Made by a program: the position numbers and the translations under genes. DNA of 64,000 nt, taken from Hyphodiscus hymeniophilus. Lineage: Eukaryota > Ascomycota > Leotiomycetes > Helotiales > Hyphodiscaceae. The stretch lies in assembly GCA_016508695.1 (NCBI GenBank), contig VNKQ01000008.1, positions 1,860,001 to 1,924,000 of the forward strand, given 5' to 3'. Within the stretch, counting starts at the first letter, position 1, and each line of letters opens with the position of its first letter. Positions 20,883 to 31,770 of the stretch are shown one piece after another. The notes beneath the pieces are model-generated. The model ran no database searches. It saw only the letters and a list, made by a program, of their open reading frames with translations, and had not been told where the DNA came from.

Positions 20883-22584
20883 ATGGCAGCTTCACGTTAT
20901 CCGAGGCAATATGTCTCTCGATTTGTTCCCAGCTCAGGGTCCATTCTTCTCGTCTTACTTATTGCGACATCTGTTGTCGATTCGGTTGTAAGTAGTAGTC
21001 TATCTAACGTGAAAAGATCTTGGCTGATGCTATGTAGCTTCTTGGTTACGACAGTTCCCTTATGGGGAGTTTGAACGTCATGCCCGAATACTTCAATTAC
21101 TTCCATCTAACAACTGCCACGAAGTCGTTGAACACAGCCATATCCTACACAGGAGGTAAACACGCCCCTGTCTTCTTTCAGGGAACCTGTTTAACATTCT
21201 CTCAGGAGCTGTTGCGGCCTTCCCAGCAGGTTTTCTAGTTGATTGGCGAGGAAGACGAGAATCAATATTTTACTCTTGCCTCATCACTCTCCTCGGCGCT
21301 ATTCTGCAAACCTCTGCTGTCAACATTGGGATGTTCATTCTCGGACGATTCATCATCGGCATGGGCCTAGCTGTTGCAGCTACTGCGACTCCTACCTATG
21401 TTGCAGAAACTGCACCTCCAAAGCACCGTGCTTTTGCTTTGGGGTTATATTATGCATGTTGGGGTGTGGGAACGTTGATTGCTTCTGGAGTTTGCTACCG
21501 CGTGAGTACTTCTTGTCCACGTAAGGAATGGAAGACTGATCAAAGATTTCAGAGTCAATTTGTAAACAGTACCTGGGCATGGCGAATCCCTAGTCTCATT
21601 CAAATTGTACCTAGTCTCGCCTGTATGACCGTCTTGATCTTCGTCCCGGAGTCTCCTCGGTGGTTGGTCAACAAAGACCGCCACGACGAGGCTCTCGAAG
21701 TCCTCGCCATCATCAATGCTGGGGGCGACAAAACAGATCCACTCGTACTCCTGCAATACCGTGAAATCACAGACACTATCGCCTGGGAGAAGACCGAAGG
21801 CCGTCAGTTATCTTTTAGAGAAGCCTACACCAAGCCAGCGAACCGCAAACGTCTCATTATCGCTGTTTCATTTTCCGCAATGGTCATGCTTCCGGGCACC
21901 AACATCATTACGTATTACTTCGGAACGATGTTAGAGCAAGCCGGCATCACCAATCCAACAACACAGCTAGAAATCAACATCATCCTCACCTCATGGTCTC
22001 TAGCTATTGCAGTCGTGGCATCCTTCTTCGCAGACCGGGTCGGACGCAAAATGCTTTGTTCTCTGAGTCTAATCGGACAAGTGATATCTTTCTACCTCGT
22101 CGGCGGCCTCACAGCCGCTTATGGCTTCTCAAACAACACCTCGGGGATTTATGCCACCATAGCTGCCATCTTCCTCTATAACGGCGCTTACTCCTTCGGC
22201 ATCACGCCTCTGACTGTCTTGTACCCGCCAGAAGTCCTATCGTACCGTATTCGAGGCACCGGGATGGGCTTGTACACCTTGACGACGAAATTATGTGGAT
22301 TGTTTGTCACGATGGTGTTCCCATTTGCCCTAGATGCCATTGGATGGAAAACCTATATCATCAACGCCAGTTTTGATATTCTGATGGTCGCCTTTGTGGT
22401 TTGGTACTGGGTGGAGACTAGGGGCAAGACGCTCGAGGAGGTCGATATCTGTTTTGATGGTGAGAAGCATAGTAGTGTGCCAGATCTTGAAGATTTATTG
22501 AATGGCAATGTTACCAAAGATGTGGTTCTTGATGGGTTGGTAGTTGAGGAAGTATATTCTGAGGTTGGGGAGAAGAAGGCGTGA
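20883..22584 (+). CDS. MFS sugar transporter
   Basis: Four exons, 20883..20987, 21038..21155, 21206..21501 and 21553..22584, give about 516 residues. Introns are 50, 50 and 51 bp with GTAAGT, GTAAAC and GTGAGT donors. The third intron is a multiple of three with no stop, so an unspliced transcript would stay in frame. Sugar-porter signatures are present: GYDSSLMGSLN in TM1, DWRGRRES in the 2-3 loop, PESPRWL after TM6, DRVGRK in the 8-9 loop and VETRGKTLEEVD after TM12. Twelve hydrophobic segments fit the fold. Family knowledge: proton-coupled uptake of hexoses, disaccharides or related compounds; the substrate cannot be read from the sequence. It is convergent with the dioxygenase gene. Confidence 0.9.
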
Positions 22585-23036
22585 GAGGCAGGTTTGGACA
22601 GGGTGGCAATGGTGGATATGAATGGATTGCGAGTTAAACCGAGTGATGCTTGGAATGGATTGATGACTGACTGGATGAACTCTGCGCAAGAAATGAAGAC
22701 CACGTGTTTTCTTTGTTGATTTGTGTTCTGCCCAGTGTCATCCAACGGTGATTTTCATGGACCTAAATGATAACGAGAAAAGACAACCATGGATCCAAAT
22801 TCTAGTGGTAGCGTCTTGATTACACTTGTGCAACTTGCCTTCAAAATATCACGATCACTCATAATATGATCGATTTGGACACTTGAATTTATGAATTTAT
22901 GTATATGAACCATCACAAAATTCGGCTCAAGAGGAATATATTAACTTGTAACATTAAAGCCCTGGTATGTGCTCAAAAGATTTTGAATACAAAAAGATGG
23001 AGCAAAATCTGCCCTACCTCTACTTGTCCAATTCAA
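22585..23036. other. Convergent intergenic region
   Basis: 3' ends of the sugar transporter and the dioxygenase. No other feature is seen. Confidence 0.5.
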
Positions 23037-24219
23037 TCAACCCTTGATAGGCGCCAAGATGTTGGCATAGTTCTTCGAAGTATTGTAAGTTCTCCACTCC
23101 CCAGCGTTGACCTTTTCATACTTAGCACCCTTCTCGCCCTCCCAGACACTATCATGCCATCAGCTCTCTCGTGAAAATATAAGAAAGGCAGAATCACTCA
23201 CATAGGCTCAATATCGACATCCGCACTAGGATGCACGAAAAATGCAGTTGAGTACCGCGCAGGCAGCATTTGCCCTGATGATTGCTCATTACTCAACCGC
23301 GGACTTGTAACTCGATGCATTGTGCTTCTCAACCGATCATTGCTGAGTCTCTGCAGTAGATCCGCAACATTAATTACACACGTCCCCCGAATCGGCGTCG
23401 CGGGGACGAAGTTTTCCGTGTGGAAAGGATCTACCTCGAGCCCTCCAACACTGTCTTGGAAGAGGATAGTACATAGTCCGAAGTCTGTGTGTGGGGTGAT
23501 TCGGGCGTGACCTTTGGACTCGATCACGGAGCGTTCAATGGGCATGTAATGCAGAAGCCGGAGCTGGGGATCGGCTTTTGAGAGGGCTGTGGAGAAGTAG
23601 TCAAGGTCTAAGTTCATTATTAGGGCGAGGGCTTGCAGAACATCGACGGAGAGGTTGAAGCATTTCTGTGGATTGTGAGTGGTTAGACAAAATGTACAAT
23701 TTCACAGAAGTGACTGAGTTGAGTGTTACCTTGTAGAAGGCGTCCATGAAGGTGTGAAATCCGGCAACTTCGGTGTCCGTTGGGCAGAGGTCGTTGGTGA
23801 ACCTGCGGTGTTCGTAGCACTGGTATGATTTAGAGCTGAGTTTTGAATGAGGCATATAACATACTTCCTTGTGGTCTGTTCCGCCGTTAGCTTCTGCGCC
23901 GTCAGGGGTGTAGCCTTGATTCACTGCTGCTGAGGAGAGAGTCTGTTTCAACTTCTCGTCAAGAGAGCGATCGAAATATTTTTTGGACTATCGTGCATGA
24001 GCATCTTGAACTGCGAAAGGAGCAGTCTGAATCGAAGGGGGAAATTACCATGGCAAACATTTGGTCAATCTCATTAGCAGAGATACCGAAATCCTGGAGA
24101 TAGACCCAGCCATATGTGTGGAATGCATTGTAAAGCTTCTGAGCTACGTCTCGTTTCTCAACCTCGGATCCAGAGAGGAAATCCTGAAATGAGATAAGTG
24201 GAAAGCTGGTTGATGCCAT
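23037..24219 (-). CDS. 2-oxoglutarate/Fe(II)-dependent dioxygenase, isopenicillin-N-synthase-like
   Basis: Five exons, 24219..24049, 23987..23865, 23819..23730, 23665..23202 and 23148..23037, give about 319 residues. Introns are 61, 45, 64 and 53 bp, all GT-AG, and all junctions keep frame. Residues 5-100 form the N-terminal domain of the family (FPLISFQDFLSG, GWVYLQDFGIS). The double-stranded beta-helix carries the iron ligands His187 and Asp189 (TPHTDFG) and His245 (TMHRVTSP), and the RxS motif binding 2-oxoglutarate at Arg265/Ser267 (ARYSTAFF). The C-terminus (YNTSKNYANILAPIKG) is typical of fungal members. Family knowledge: hydroxylation or desaturation of small molecules; the substrate is unknown. 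It is not next to an obvious biosynthetic backbone gene. Confidence 0.88.
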
Positions 24220-26016
24220 GATTTGGTAGTTTTTGGAGCAGTAGAATTGAGATATAATTATTTAGTGTTGGGTAGAACAGGAAACTAATATAGTTGAGCG
24301 CAATTGGGGACTTTTCTTGACTCTGGAGGAAGCGATCAACTCGCGATCAAACATAGATCGTCTGGTTGTTCCCGTTAATAGCCGGCTTCGAGTCTGAAGA
24401 TACCGTGCTGACACCACTTCTGGGACACTTTCGATTTTACTTACCCCACTCTTGAACCATACTTCTCCGGTCTTATCAGTGCTCCATAAATTGAAGAATG
24501 GGTAGTTAAGCCACAGAGCAGATAGGTTTCAAAGAAAAGACAACTAGCTATGGAGATATTACGAAAAGTTTTCGAAGTTATTTACTCTTGCCCAGGAGAG
24601 CGAGAGAGACTACGAAACTGTTTGAAGTTAGCTACTCCTAGTTGGAAGTGTTAAGACTCCCGAACGAGCAAACAGATAGAGGCGATGCTATCTCTAGTGA
24701 GCTTTTACGGAACGTGTATTGTACACAGCAACAAACATATCAACCAGAAACCAGAAACCAGTCACGAAAGACTAAGGGCACTCTTACGAGTATACTCACC
24801 CCGTGATACCAACAACTCGTGAGGGATAGAGGCCACAATGTATCAGTCTGGGAAGATCATGGAATATCTTGCACAAAACTCAAAGTACTGTGCTAGCATA
24901 CTCCTGTGCCATCATTTCTCGGCTCACTGATGGACTCGTAGCCATCCCCACTCTTGATATTCAGCTTCCGTTCGTTGTCTGAACGGAGGCTTGGGAAAGG
25001 ACTTGACCGAACGATTACACCAAAACGCATTGACGAGCGGGTTGGATCAATCCTATTCGAGGAAGCTGTATCGAAGTCTAATTGGGTCGTTTAATTCGGT
25101 TTTGAATAGGAGGAAGCTGGATGGAAGCTAGAGCTCGCCGCAAGGTTGATGACAAGAATATGATTTGAAGTTCCAACGGTTGTCTCAGAACTGTTTCAAG
25201 CCTTGGACAGCAATATCGGGGCCCAATCGGAATGAGAGATCGGAGATATATACTGCCATATGACTCGGGTTCTCACCCTCGTGGACCGCATTGCGCACGA
25301 ATCTGGGAAGGGAATGAATTGGCTGATCTGGAACTTTCGTCCCTCTCATTGCCCATTGTAACATGAACCAATGGAGTTGTACTTGAGCAATTGAACGCAA
25401 AAGATGAAATCGGACAGTTACAAGTTTATGAACAATACATCAAGAAATGGGATCCCAGACTTGGAGAAGAGAGCCTCTTTCAACAATATTTAACCGATGT
25501 TTTCCAATTGCCGACGAAAAGGTTGACGCCTACTTTTTTGGGGCATCAAATATTATACCTCTGGGAATAATCGGTCTCTTCGAGATTCTCAGTAAAACAT
25601 AAACAGCCCAAACGTGGTGAAGTATTCACGATTCGATGTTATGTTGCATTGTTGTTGTTGTTGAAGGAACAACAAAACAGCAATGGAAAGGACCCCCTTG
25701 AACCCCTGATGGTGAGCTAAATTGGGGAAGGCTCGTAGCGGAATAACGTTGTTGCGGCGCCCGAGGAAATTTCATCAGGCGCCTGCAGAAACACGTCGCT
25801 TCAGACAACACATCCTGACAATCCTCACGCATAATCAAATCGCAACTAAGCATCTATATTACCGCCATTATAGTTGCTCCATTGATCGGGTCGCAAGGTA
25901 CGGTGAGTATGATACTGCTGTCTATGTAGGAAAGTCTCCTCTTTCTTTCTCTTCTGTTTTCTTCGTCTCCTCTCCTGTCATTCTCTCTGTTCCCCGATGC
26001 TATTTCTCTTCCCACA
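24220..26016. other. Divergent intergenic region with possible coding relics
   Basis: About 1.8 kb between the dioxygenase and the large coiled-coil gene. A minus-strand frame at 25185-25440 reads like protein (for example NPSHMAVYISDLSFRLGPDI), and a plus-strand frame at 25384-25569 also does (YEQYIKKWDPRLGEESLFQQ). They overlap on opposite strands, so at most one is meaningful. Neither has a family I recognise. Confidence 0.3.
25934..26012 (+). promoter_or_regulatory. Pyrimidine-rich tract upstream of the coiled-coil gene
   Basis: About 80 bases consist mainly of CT runs such as TCCTCTTTCTTTCTCTTCTG and end just before the ATG at 26017. Such tracts mark fungal core promoters and transcription start regions, commonly of well-expressed genes. 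Confidence 0.6.
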
Positions 26017-29000
26017 ATGGCTCCCACTACGAAACCTGCAAAAGCCGAACGTACGCCATCTCGACCTCCTTTGGCAAGTCGAATACGAGCCAGTTTCGAA
26101 GGCAAACGGAAATACTCATCCGATGGTGTTACAAGTCCGACACATACCAATGGCTTCTTCAATCAAGATACAGAAGCGCTGCGAGATGCGGTTGAAAAGG
26201 CGATGAACAGCGAGTCTTTCCAACATGCAATTGCTACCAACCTAGCCAACCTCATCAAACCGTCGATAAAAGATGCCTTAGATACTTTACAGCCGGTAGT
26301 GGAGGCGGTCTATTCTCATGAAATGCTCTTGAGGAGGACTAACAAGAGCGTGGAGGATATCTTGGAGAAGATGGACTCCAATATCGATGGGGATCGATAT
26401 GTTCCAATTGGAAGAGACGAATGGAAGAGCTCTGCCCCCCACCTGCCGCAGGAACCCCACAATGCGCTGTCCGAGGGTCTTGCTGAGACGACGGTCGACC
26501 AGCCCAGCCTCTCTCCGGTTCCTGAGCGGGCATCTCAAGAACTCGCTGTGGACAATTCACAAATTGAGGCGAAGCTTTCGGAGCTTTCTAGCGGAGTCAA
26601 GGCACACAATGACAGGGTAACAGATCTGTTCAAGGAATTTGCTGGACTGCATGCTACTTTAGGACCGACCAAAGAGGTTGTGGACTCACTAAAAACATCT
26701 TCCGACCAATTAAGTACTACGATATCCGTTATGCAGGCACAATTGGATCAATTACAGGCGGACATAGGAAACATCACAAGCGCAGTCGGTCCTGACTTGG
26801 GAGCCAACGTGAAATCTATGCATAGGCAATTGACCCCTCAAGATACTTCGTTATTGTCTTCGCATACCACTAAGCTGGACTCTATTGCTACAGATCTTGC
26901 AGGGCTCAAGGAGTATTCTGAATCGTTGAGAAAGCTGGATGCTGTATCTGGAAACCTGGAGGCTTTGAAAGAGAGTGTTCAAGCCGGAAGTGCTTCAACT
27001 AATGGCCACTTTGCCGCTCTTACACCGAATATCGCTTCTATCATCACATCCATCGAGGGACACGCTACTTCTGTGGCAGACCTCAAGGCTACGGATACGA
27101 ATACGAATCCTGATATCCTTGCCGCTGTCCAAAAGGCCAATGACTTGCTCTCCTCTTATGCTGCAGTTCTGGATGAAGTCAAATCTCAAAATATAGACGC
27201 TGCATCTGTCGAGGATGCACAAGCTTTGGATCCTAAGCTGGACACAATCATTAGCACCCTTGCTTCTCATACTCAGTCTCATGCGTCCCACACCGCCGCT
27301 CTGGATGATGTGATGTCTCGTGAAGCCAGTTTCACAGCTGTTGGGAGTCAACCAAACCTGGAACCAAAAGTGGATAACATTATAGCTACTCTTTTGTCGC
27401 ATACGGAATCTTTCGCATCTCTTGCCGTGGCTGCAGAGAGCGCCAAATCTCTCGATGCTGCTGGACATATTGAAGCGCAGCCAGATTTAGAGCCGCACTT
27501 ATCGAAGATCATCAGTACACTGGAGCTGCATACTACTGCTCTGGGAGAATTGAATTCAAAATCTGCCCCTGCATCGGAATCTGCCCCTGTCAGCGGTCTC
27601 GACGGCCCTGAAGGAAGGCACTTAAACAGCATCTTTGACATCCTCGACCATCAAACCAACTTACTGAACGAAATTAAACACGACGTCAGTGCCGAAATAC
27701 TGACCACTCTCCACGACCTCAAAGCTTCGTACCTGCGCCATCAGAGTACACTCAGTGAAGTTAGAGAAGCAGATGTCAGCGATGAGATATTGACAGCATT
27801 GCATTCATCCAATGATTCGCACGCCAACCATGCCAATGTTTTGGCGGCAATCCATGCTGCGGTGAATGCGTCAAATGACTCTCACGCAACTCATGCAGCT
27901 TCATTGGATGAAATCAAAGCTACAAGAGCTGTAGAACCAGTTGCTGTGTCTGAGACGGGCGGCGGGGCACCTTCCAGCTTTGGACCTCTCCTGGCTACCC
28001 TAGAAGAACAGAGCAGTACTCTCGCTGCGATCAGAGAAGCTACAATGGCCTCTAATGAGTCGCATGCAGCTCATAGCGTAACTTTGGTCGAGATCAAGGA
28101 CGCAAATTTAGCATCAAATGAGTCTCACGCCTCCCACCAAATCTCTTTAGCTGAGCTTGCAGTACTTGCTGCTGCTTCAAAGGATTTACACGTTAAGCAT
28201 ACTACCACTTTGGAAGAACTCAAGGAAGCAACGAACGCATCCCAAGAGTTCCACAGCTTCCATGAAAGCAATTTGGACGAGATCAAGGGCGCTGTCAATA
28301 CACTCAAAGATTTCCAAATTTCTCATGCATCCAGATTGGATGAAATCAAAGAAGGGATGTCGACATCGAAAGAAGTCTACAGGTTACATGCTGCCAGCTT
28401 GGCCGAATTGAATTCTATGCAACATGCTATAAATATCTCCAGTGGAGAGGCATCCAGCATTGACTTTACAGCGCTGGAGGCACATCTAAATGATATCGAA
28501 GCTACACTCGAATCACAGAACACTACCCTCTCCGAAATCAAAGACAGTAACAAAGACCCGGAAGTCTTGGAAGCTGTCAAAACATCAAACGAGCTACTCA
28601 CGTCTCATACCTCTCTTCTCGAATCCGTCAAGGAAAGCAGCTCTCACGAAGACATTCTCGTCAATATCTCCTCTTTGAAAGCCATCATCGAAGACTCAAG
28701 AGCCGGTATTGACTCCCACAGCGAGGCCGTAAAATCCTTGCACGAATCCACCAAGTCATCACACTCCGAAATTACTACAGCTATCGCAAGCCTAGCACTT
28801 GGTGGCGCCGCGGGCGCAGGGGCTGGATTGCTTTCTAGCGACGATGACTCTTCCAAAGAGGTTTTGGAAGAAGTCAGAGCGGTCAAAACGCTGGTTGAAA
28901 AATCGTCGGGTACGGTCAATGGAGTCTATGAGATGATAACGAAGATGGAGGCGCAACTTGATATCAATCATACTACTATCACGACGAGCGTCTCTACTCT

Positions 29001-31080
29001 GAGCGATGAAATAAAAGCCGAGATCGATGCTACTGGGACAGAAATTACGACTTCAATTACTGCGTTAAATACGGACGTCAGGGATATTGATGGTAAAGTG
29101 TTGAGCGCTGCCATTGAGAGACATGGAACTCATGTGAAGCAGTTGAGCGACAAGGTGGATGAGCTCGGTGGACATATACATGGGGCTGTTGCACAACGTG
29201 AGGAGCTCAAGCAGGGTGTTCATCTTAACGAAAGAGGTGTTGGGCAATTGAAAGAGCATGTTTTGACCATTGGGATTTCTGCCGGTAGTCAAGCGAGAAA
29301 TGTGGGAGCAGATATTGCCAGTGGTAACGTGGAAGCGTCTCATCTCGAACCTGTGTCTGAGTCTGCAGCACCGACAGTTGATAGCGGAACGACCTCCGAG
29401 CCAGTACTAGCCGAGCCCGAACGAGAGGAGAGCTTTGGCATAGCCCCATTGAGCGAAGAACCTCCCATGATCGACGCGGCGCCCAAATCTCGTTTAGAGA
29501 CTGTCAGCATCGAGGAACATCCTGTCCAAGACGAGGAGCCACTGAAATCCGATGCTGAAATTGTGTTGGGAAGCCAGGAGCTTCAAATCAACGAGAATCC
29601 CAGTGGTAGCAGCACTTCAGTCGAGGAATATTCTGAGCAGCCTGCTTCGAAGAGGAACGACGAACCAGATATCGAGACAGAAGATGTACAAGAGAGTAGT
29701 GCTCAAGCCGGAAAGCACATCGACGAGTCAACCCTCGAAGACAGCTATGGACGGGAAATCATAGAGCCAAATGAAGGAAGCAGTATCCCAGCGGAAAACT
29801 TTGTTGAGGAGCATGCTTTAGACGATAGCCTTGAACCGCATTTGGAAAACTCAAAGGCAGAATCTATTGATTCGGCTCAGGAGCATATCCAAACACAATT
29901 TATGGAGGAGAGCCACGAGCCCCAAGCCGACATTCCACTCCCTAAAAGTGAGCCCCAAGATGAGGAGCCGGTTGTGGAACACCTCTTAGATGAATCCAAC
30001 GAAGCTCGATCCCAAGCGCTAAAGGGTGAGAGTAGTAGCGCTTCAATTGAGGATCACGTCGCAGAACCTGCGAGAGAGAACCATGGATCTCCAGTGAGAA
30101 CGTCGACAGAAGAGAAATTTGCTCACCCCGAGGAAGATGACGCGATGGCTGCTCCGAGTGAAGGCCAGGAGGATCCACTCGAGGAGTCCAAAAAGGAAAT
30201 CATTGTCTCTGACAAACATGCTGAGGCCTCCTTTATTCCAGATGATCGTGAACATGAGGCAGAAATCTTGAAAGAGGAAGATGCTTCACCAGTCGAGCAT
30301 CAAATTTTGGACCCTGGAAAGCATTCCGAGGAACAGAGTCCTCCAGATGACCCATCAGCCGAGCTACGGCCAGATTTAGGAAGGGATATATCTCATGAAC
30401 CAGACCAATCGGCTCCACTTATTGAAAGCCTCATCTTAGGATTTTCGGAGCCTGGGTCGGTAGACTATGAAGATGCCAATCGATCCTCACATGATACTGA
30501 AGTACATACGGTGACTCCTGAAGCCATTAGCGATGTTCAGGAACTCGAGCAACTTTCGAAGGAACACACTAGTCCTCTTCCCACCGACAGCACCGTGGAG
30601 GAGGGACTCCGGAGTCTAGAGGATGCGGACGTGGGAACAGGTGCCATTGAACGACACAGCAAAGAAAGTATTTCTTCTGTTGAACAAGACACACTCTTCC
30701 ACGGAGAATCAATTCTTCCTGAGCCATCTTCCTCGCACGAAGAACCTTCAAGCCCGTCAGATTCGCCTTTTCTAGAACGCAGACCTCCAACTCGTGAAGA
30801 CGAAATACCCCACGAACTGTCCGTCCCGGAAGAGCCTCCCTCGTCACCTGTGGAGCCTGCTACTCCGGCCGAGGAGACACAACACCAATTAGCATCACCT
30901 ACGTCGCCAACCCCTAATCCTGAGGAAGAGGGGTCAGCGTCTACATCTGCAATCGCATCTCCTTTGTCACCATCATTTGCCGGGTCTCCTATTGGGAAAA
31001 AGGGGAAAAGAGCAAGGAAGGGTAAGAAAGATAAGAAAACTCCATTTTCATTCGATCCGGAAGATGGAGAAATGGCATGA
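26017..31080 (+). CDS. Large repetitive coiled-coil protein of unknown function
   Basis: One intronless frame of 1687 residues starting at an ATG in good context (CACAATGGCT). Visible parts in order: a basic Ser/Pro-rich N-terminus (1-45); a helical segment with paired phenylalanines and SVEDILEKMDS (50-125); a long helical region (200-550) with recurring LxxIxxxLxxHTxSxAxH pieces; about eight 21-residue repeats (roughly 595-810) of the type ASNESHxxHxxxLxEIKxAx; a Gly/Ala-rich patch (about 925-940, GGAAGAGAGLL); a second coiled-coil-like region (950-1100); an acidic Glu/Ser/Pro-rich tail (1110-1640); and a basic end (KKGKRARKGKKDKK) before FSFDPEDGEMA. A 21-residue period equals three heptads, which fits an extended coiled coil. 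There is no signal peptide or clear membrane helix. A cytoskeletal or scaffold role is possible but unproven. Confidence 0.85.
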   Translation: MAPTTKPAKAERTPSRPPLASRIRASFEGKRKYSSDGVTSPTHTNGFFNQDTEALRDAVEKAMNSESFQHAIATNLANLIKPSIKDALDTLQPVVEAVYSHEMLLRRTNKSVEDILEKMDSNIDGDRYVPIGRDEWKSSAPHLPQEPHNALSEGLAETTVDQPSLSPVPERASQELAVDNSQIEAKLSELSSGVKAHNDRVTDLFKEFAGLHATLGPTKEVVDSLKTSSDQLSTTISVMQAQLDQLQADIGNITSAVGPDLGANVKSMHRQLTPQDTSLLSSHTTKLDSIATDLAGLKEYSESLRKLDAVSGNLEALKESVQAGSASTNGHFAALTPNIASIITSIEGHATSVADLKATDTNTNPDILAAVQKANDLLSSYAAVLDEVKSQNIDAASVEDAQALDPKLDTIISTLASHTQSHASHTAALDDVMSREASFTAVGSQPNLEPKVDNIIATLLSHTESFASLAVAAESAKSLDAAGHIEAQPDLEPHLSKIISTLELHTTALGELNSKSAPASESAPVSGLDGPEGRHLNSIFDILDHQTNLLNEIKHDVSAEILTTLHDLKASYLRHQSTLSEVREADVSDEILTALHSSNDSHANHANVLAAIHAAVNASNDSHATHAASLDEIKATRAVEPVAVSETGGGAPSSFGPLLATLEEQSSTLAAIREATMASNESHAAHSVTLVEIKDANLASNESHASHQISLAELAVLAAASKDLHVKHTTTLEELKEATNASQEFHSFHESNLDEIKGAVNTLKDFQISHASRLDEIKEGMSTSKEVYRLHAASLAELNSMQHAINISSGEASSIDFTALEAHLNDIEATLESQNTTLSEIKDSNKDPEVLEAVKTSNELLTSHTSLLESVKESSSHEDILVNISSLKAIIEDSRAGIDSHSEAVKSLHESTKSSHSEITTAIASLALGGAAGAGAGLLSSDDDSSKEVLEEVRAVKTLVEKSSGTVNGVYEMITKMEAQLDINHTTITTSVSTLSDEIKAEIDATGTEITTSITALNTDVRDIDGKVLSAAIERHGTHVKQLSDKVDELGGHIHGAVAQREELKQGVHLNERGVGQLKEHVLTIGISAGSQARNVGADIASGNVEASHLEPVSESAAPTVDSGTTSEPVLAEPEREESFGIAPLSEEPPMIDAAPKSRLETVSIEEHPVQDEEPLKSDAEIVLGSQELQINENPSGSSTSVEEYSEQPASKRNDEPDIETEDVQESSAQAGKHIDESTLEDSYGREIIEPNEGSSIPAENFVEEHALDDSLEPHLENSKAESIDSAQEHIQTQFMEESHEPQADIPLPKSEPQDEEPVVEHLLDESNEARSQALKGESSSASIEDHVAEPARENHGSPVRTSTEEKFAHPEEDDAMAAPSEGQEDPLEESKKEIIVSDKHAEASFIPDDREHEAEILKEEDASPVEHQILDPGKHSEEQSPPDDPSAELRPDLGRDISHEPDQSAPLIESLILGFSEPGSVDYEDANRSSHDTEVHTVTPEAISDVQELEQLSKEHTSPLPTDSTVEEGLRSLEDADVGTGAIERHSKESISSVEQDTLFHGESILPEPSSSHEEPSSPSDSPFLERRPPTREDEIPHELSVPEEPPSSPVEPATPAEETQHQLASPTSPTPNPEEEGSASTSAIASPLSPSFAGSPIGKKGKRARKGKKDKKTPFSFDPEDGEMA
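27800..28430 (+). repeat. Coding repeat region, 63-bp (21-residue) period
   Basis: Within the large coiled-coil gene, consecutive units such as ASNESHAAHSVTLVEIKDAN, ASNESHASHQISLAELAVLA and ASKDLHVKHTTTLEELKEAT are each 21 residues long. His, Leu and the Glu-Ile/Leu-Lys pair are the most conserved positions. DNA identity between units is low, so the repeat is old. Confidence 0.8.
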
Positions 31081-31770
31081 AGGAGTATATAAGTCTTCAC
31101 AATCGTCATTTGTGAGAATAGGATCAACATATGGAGGTTGATGGGCCGGACGAATGGTTTGGGAATCGGATAAGTTTCTTTGCGTTGGTGCTGATTTGAT
31201 GTTATACACACCCTTTTTTATGTTGCTGGAGAATGTCGTCAACCTGAATGTCATGTTGGCCTATGCACTCTCTGTATTCCCGCTGAATACGCCCGAGTGT
31301 TATTTATGTTGTTTGCCTACGGCCTTGCTCAAGCCAATCCTGCGGCACCCAGTTGAGTAGTGCTCGTAACGGCACATTTTGCAAGGCGTCAGGAGAAATG
31401 CATACTTTTTGAACTGCTATCGTTCTACGACTTCCTCTGCATTGATTGATTCACTGGTCTGCCTGTGGCATCTTGTCCCATGACTCCGTAAACAGCACCG
31501 TGGTACCAATGATAGCCGAATATGGAAGAAACCCGAAGTATCTACTCGGCTGTTCCACTTTCCTTAATTTCGCGAAACAGAGCGAGTGTGCTTAGAATCG
31601 TTTTGGGAGTGAAGGCACCCGAGGAAATCATTTGCTCTCTACAAACTGATGGGGACTACAAGGATATCTTATACGTGGTATCATTGATTCTGTCTTATGT
31701 GCTTCCCAATACTATCATTGTTTCCAAACCCATGCATAATGTACAAATATTGAAGTCAATTCATGTCCAA
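31081..31770. other. Convergent intergenic region
   Basis: Holds the 3' ends of the coiled-coil gene and the zinc transporter. Short frames only. Confidence 0.45.

Noticed and set aside
30537..31211. Minus-strand frame of 224 codons opposite the coiled-coil gene tail
   Set aside because: Its Ser/Gly/Asp-rich composition mirrors the Glu/Pro/Ser codons of the real gene; no independent signal.
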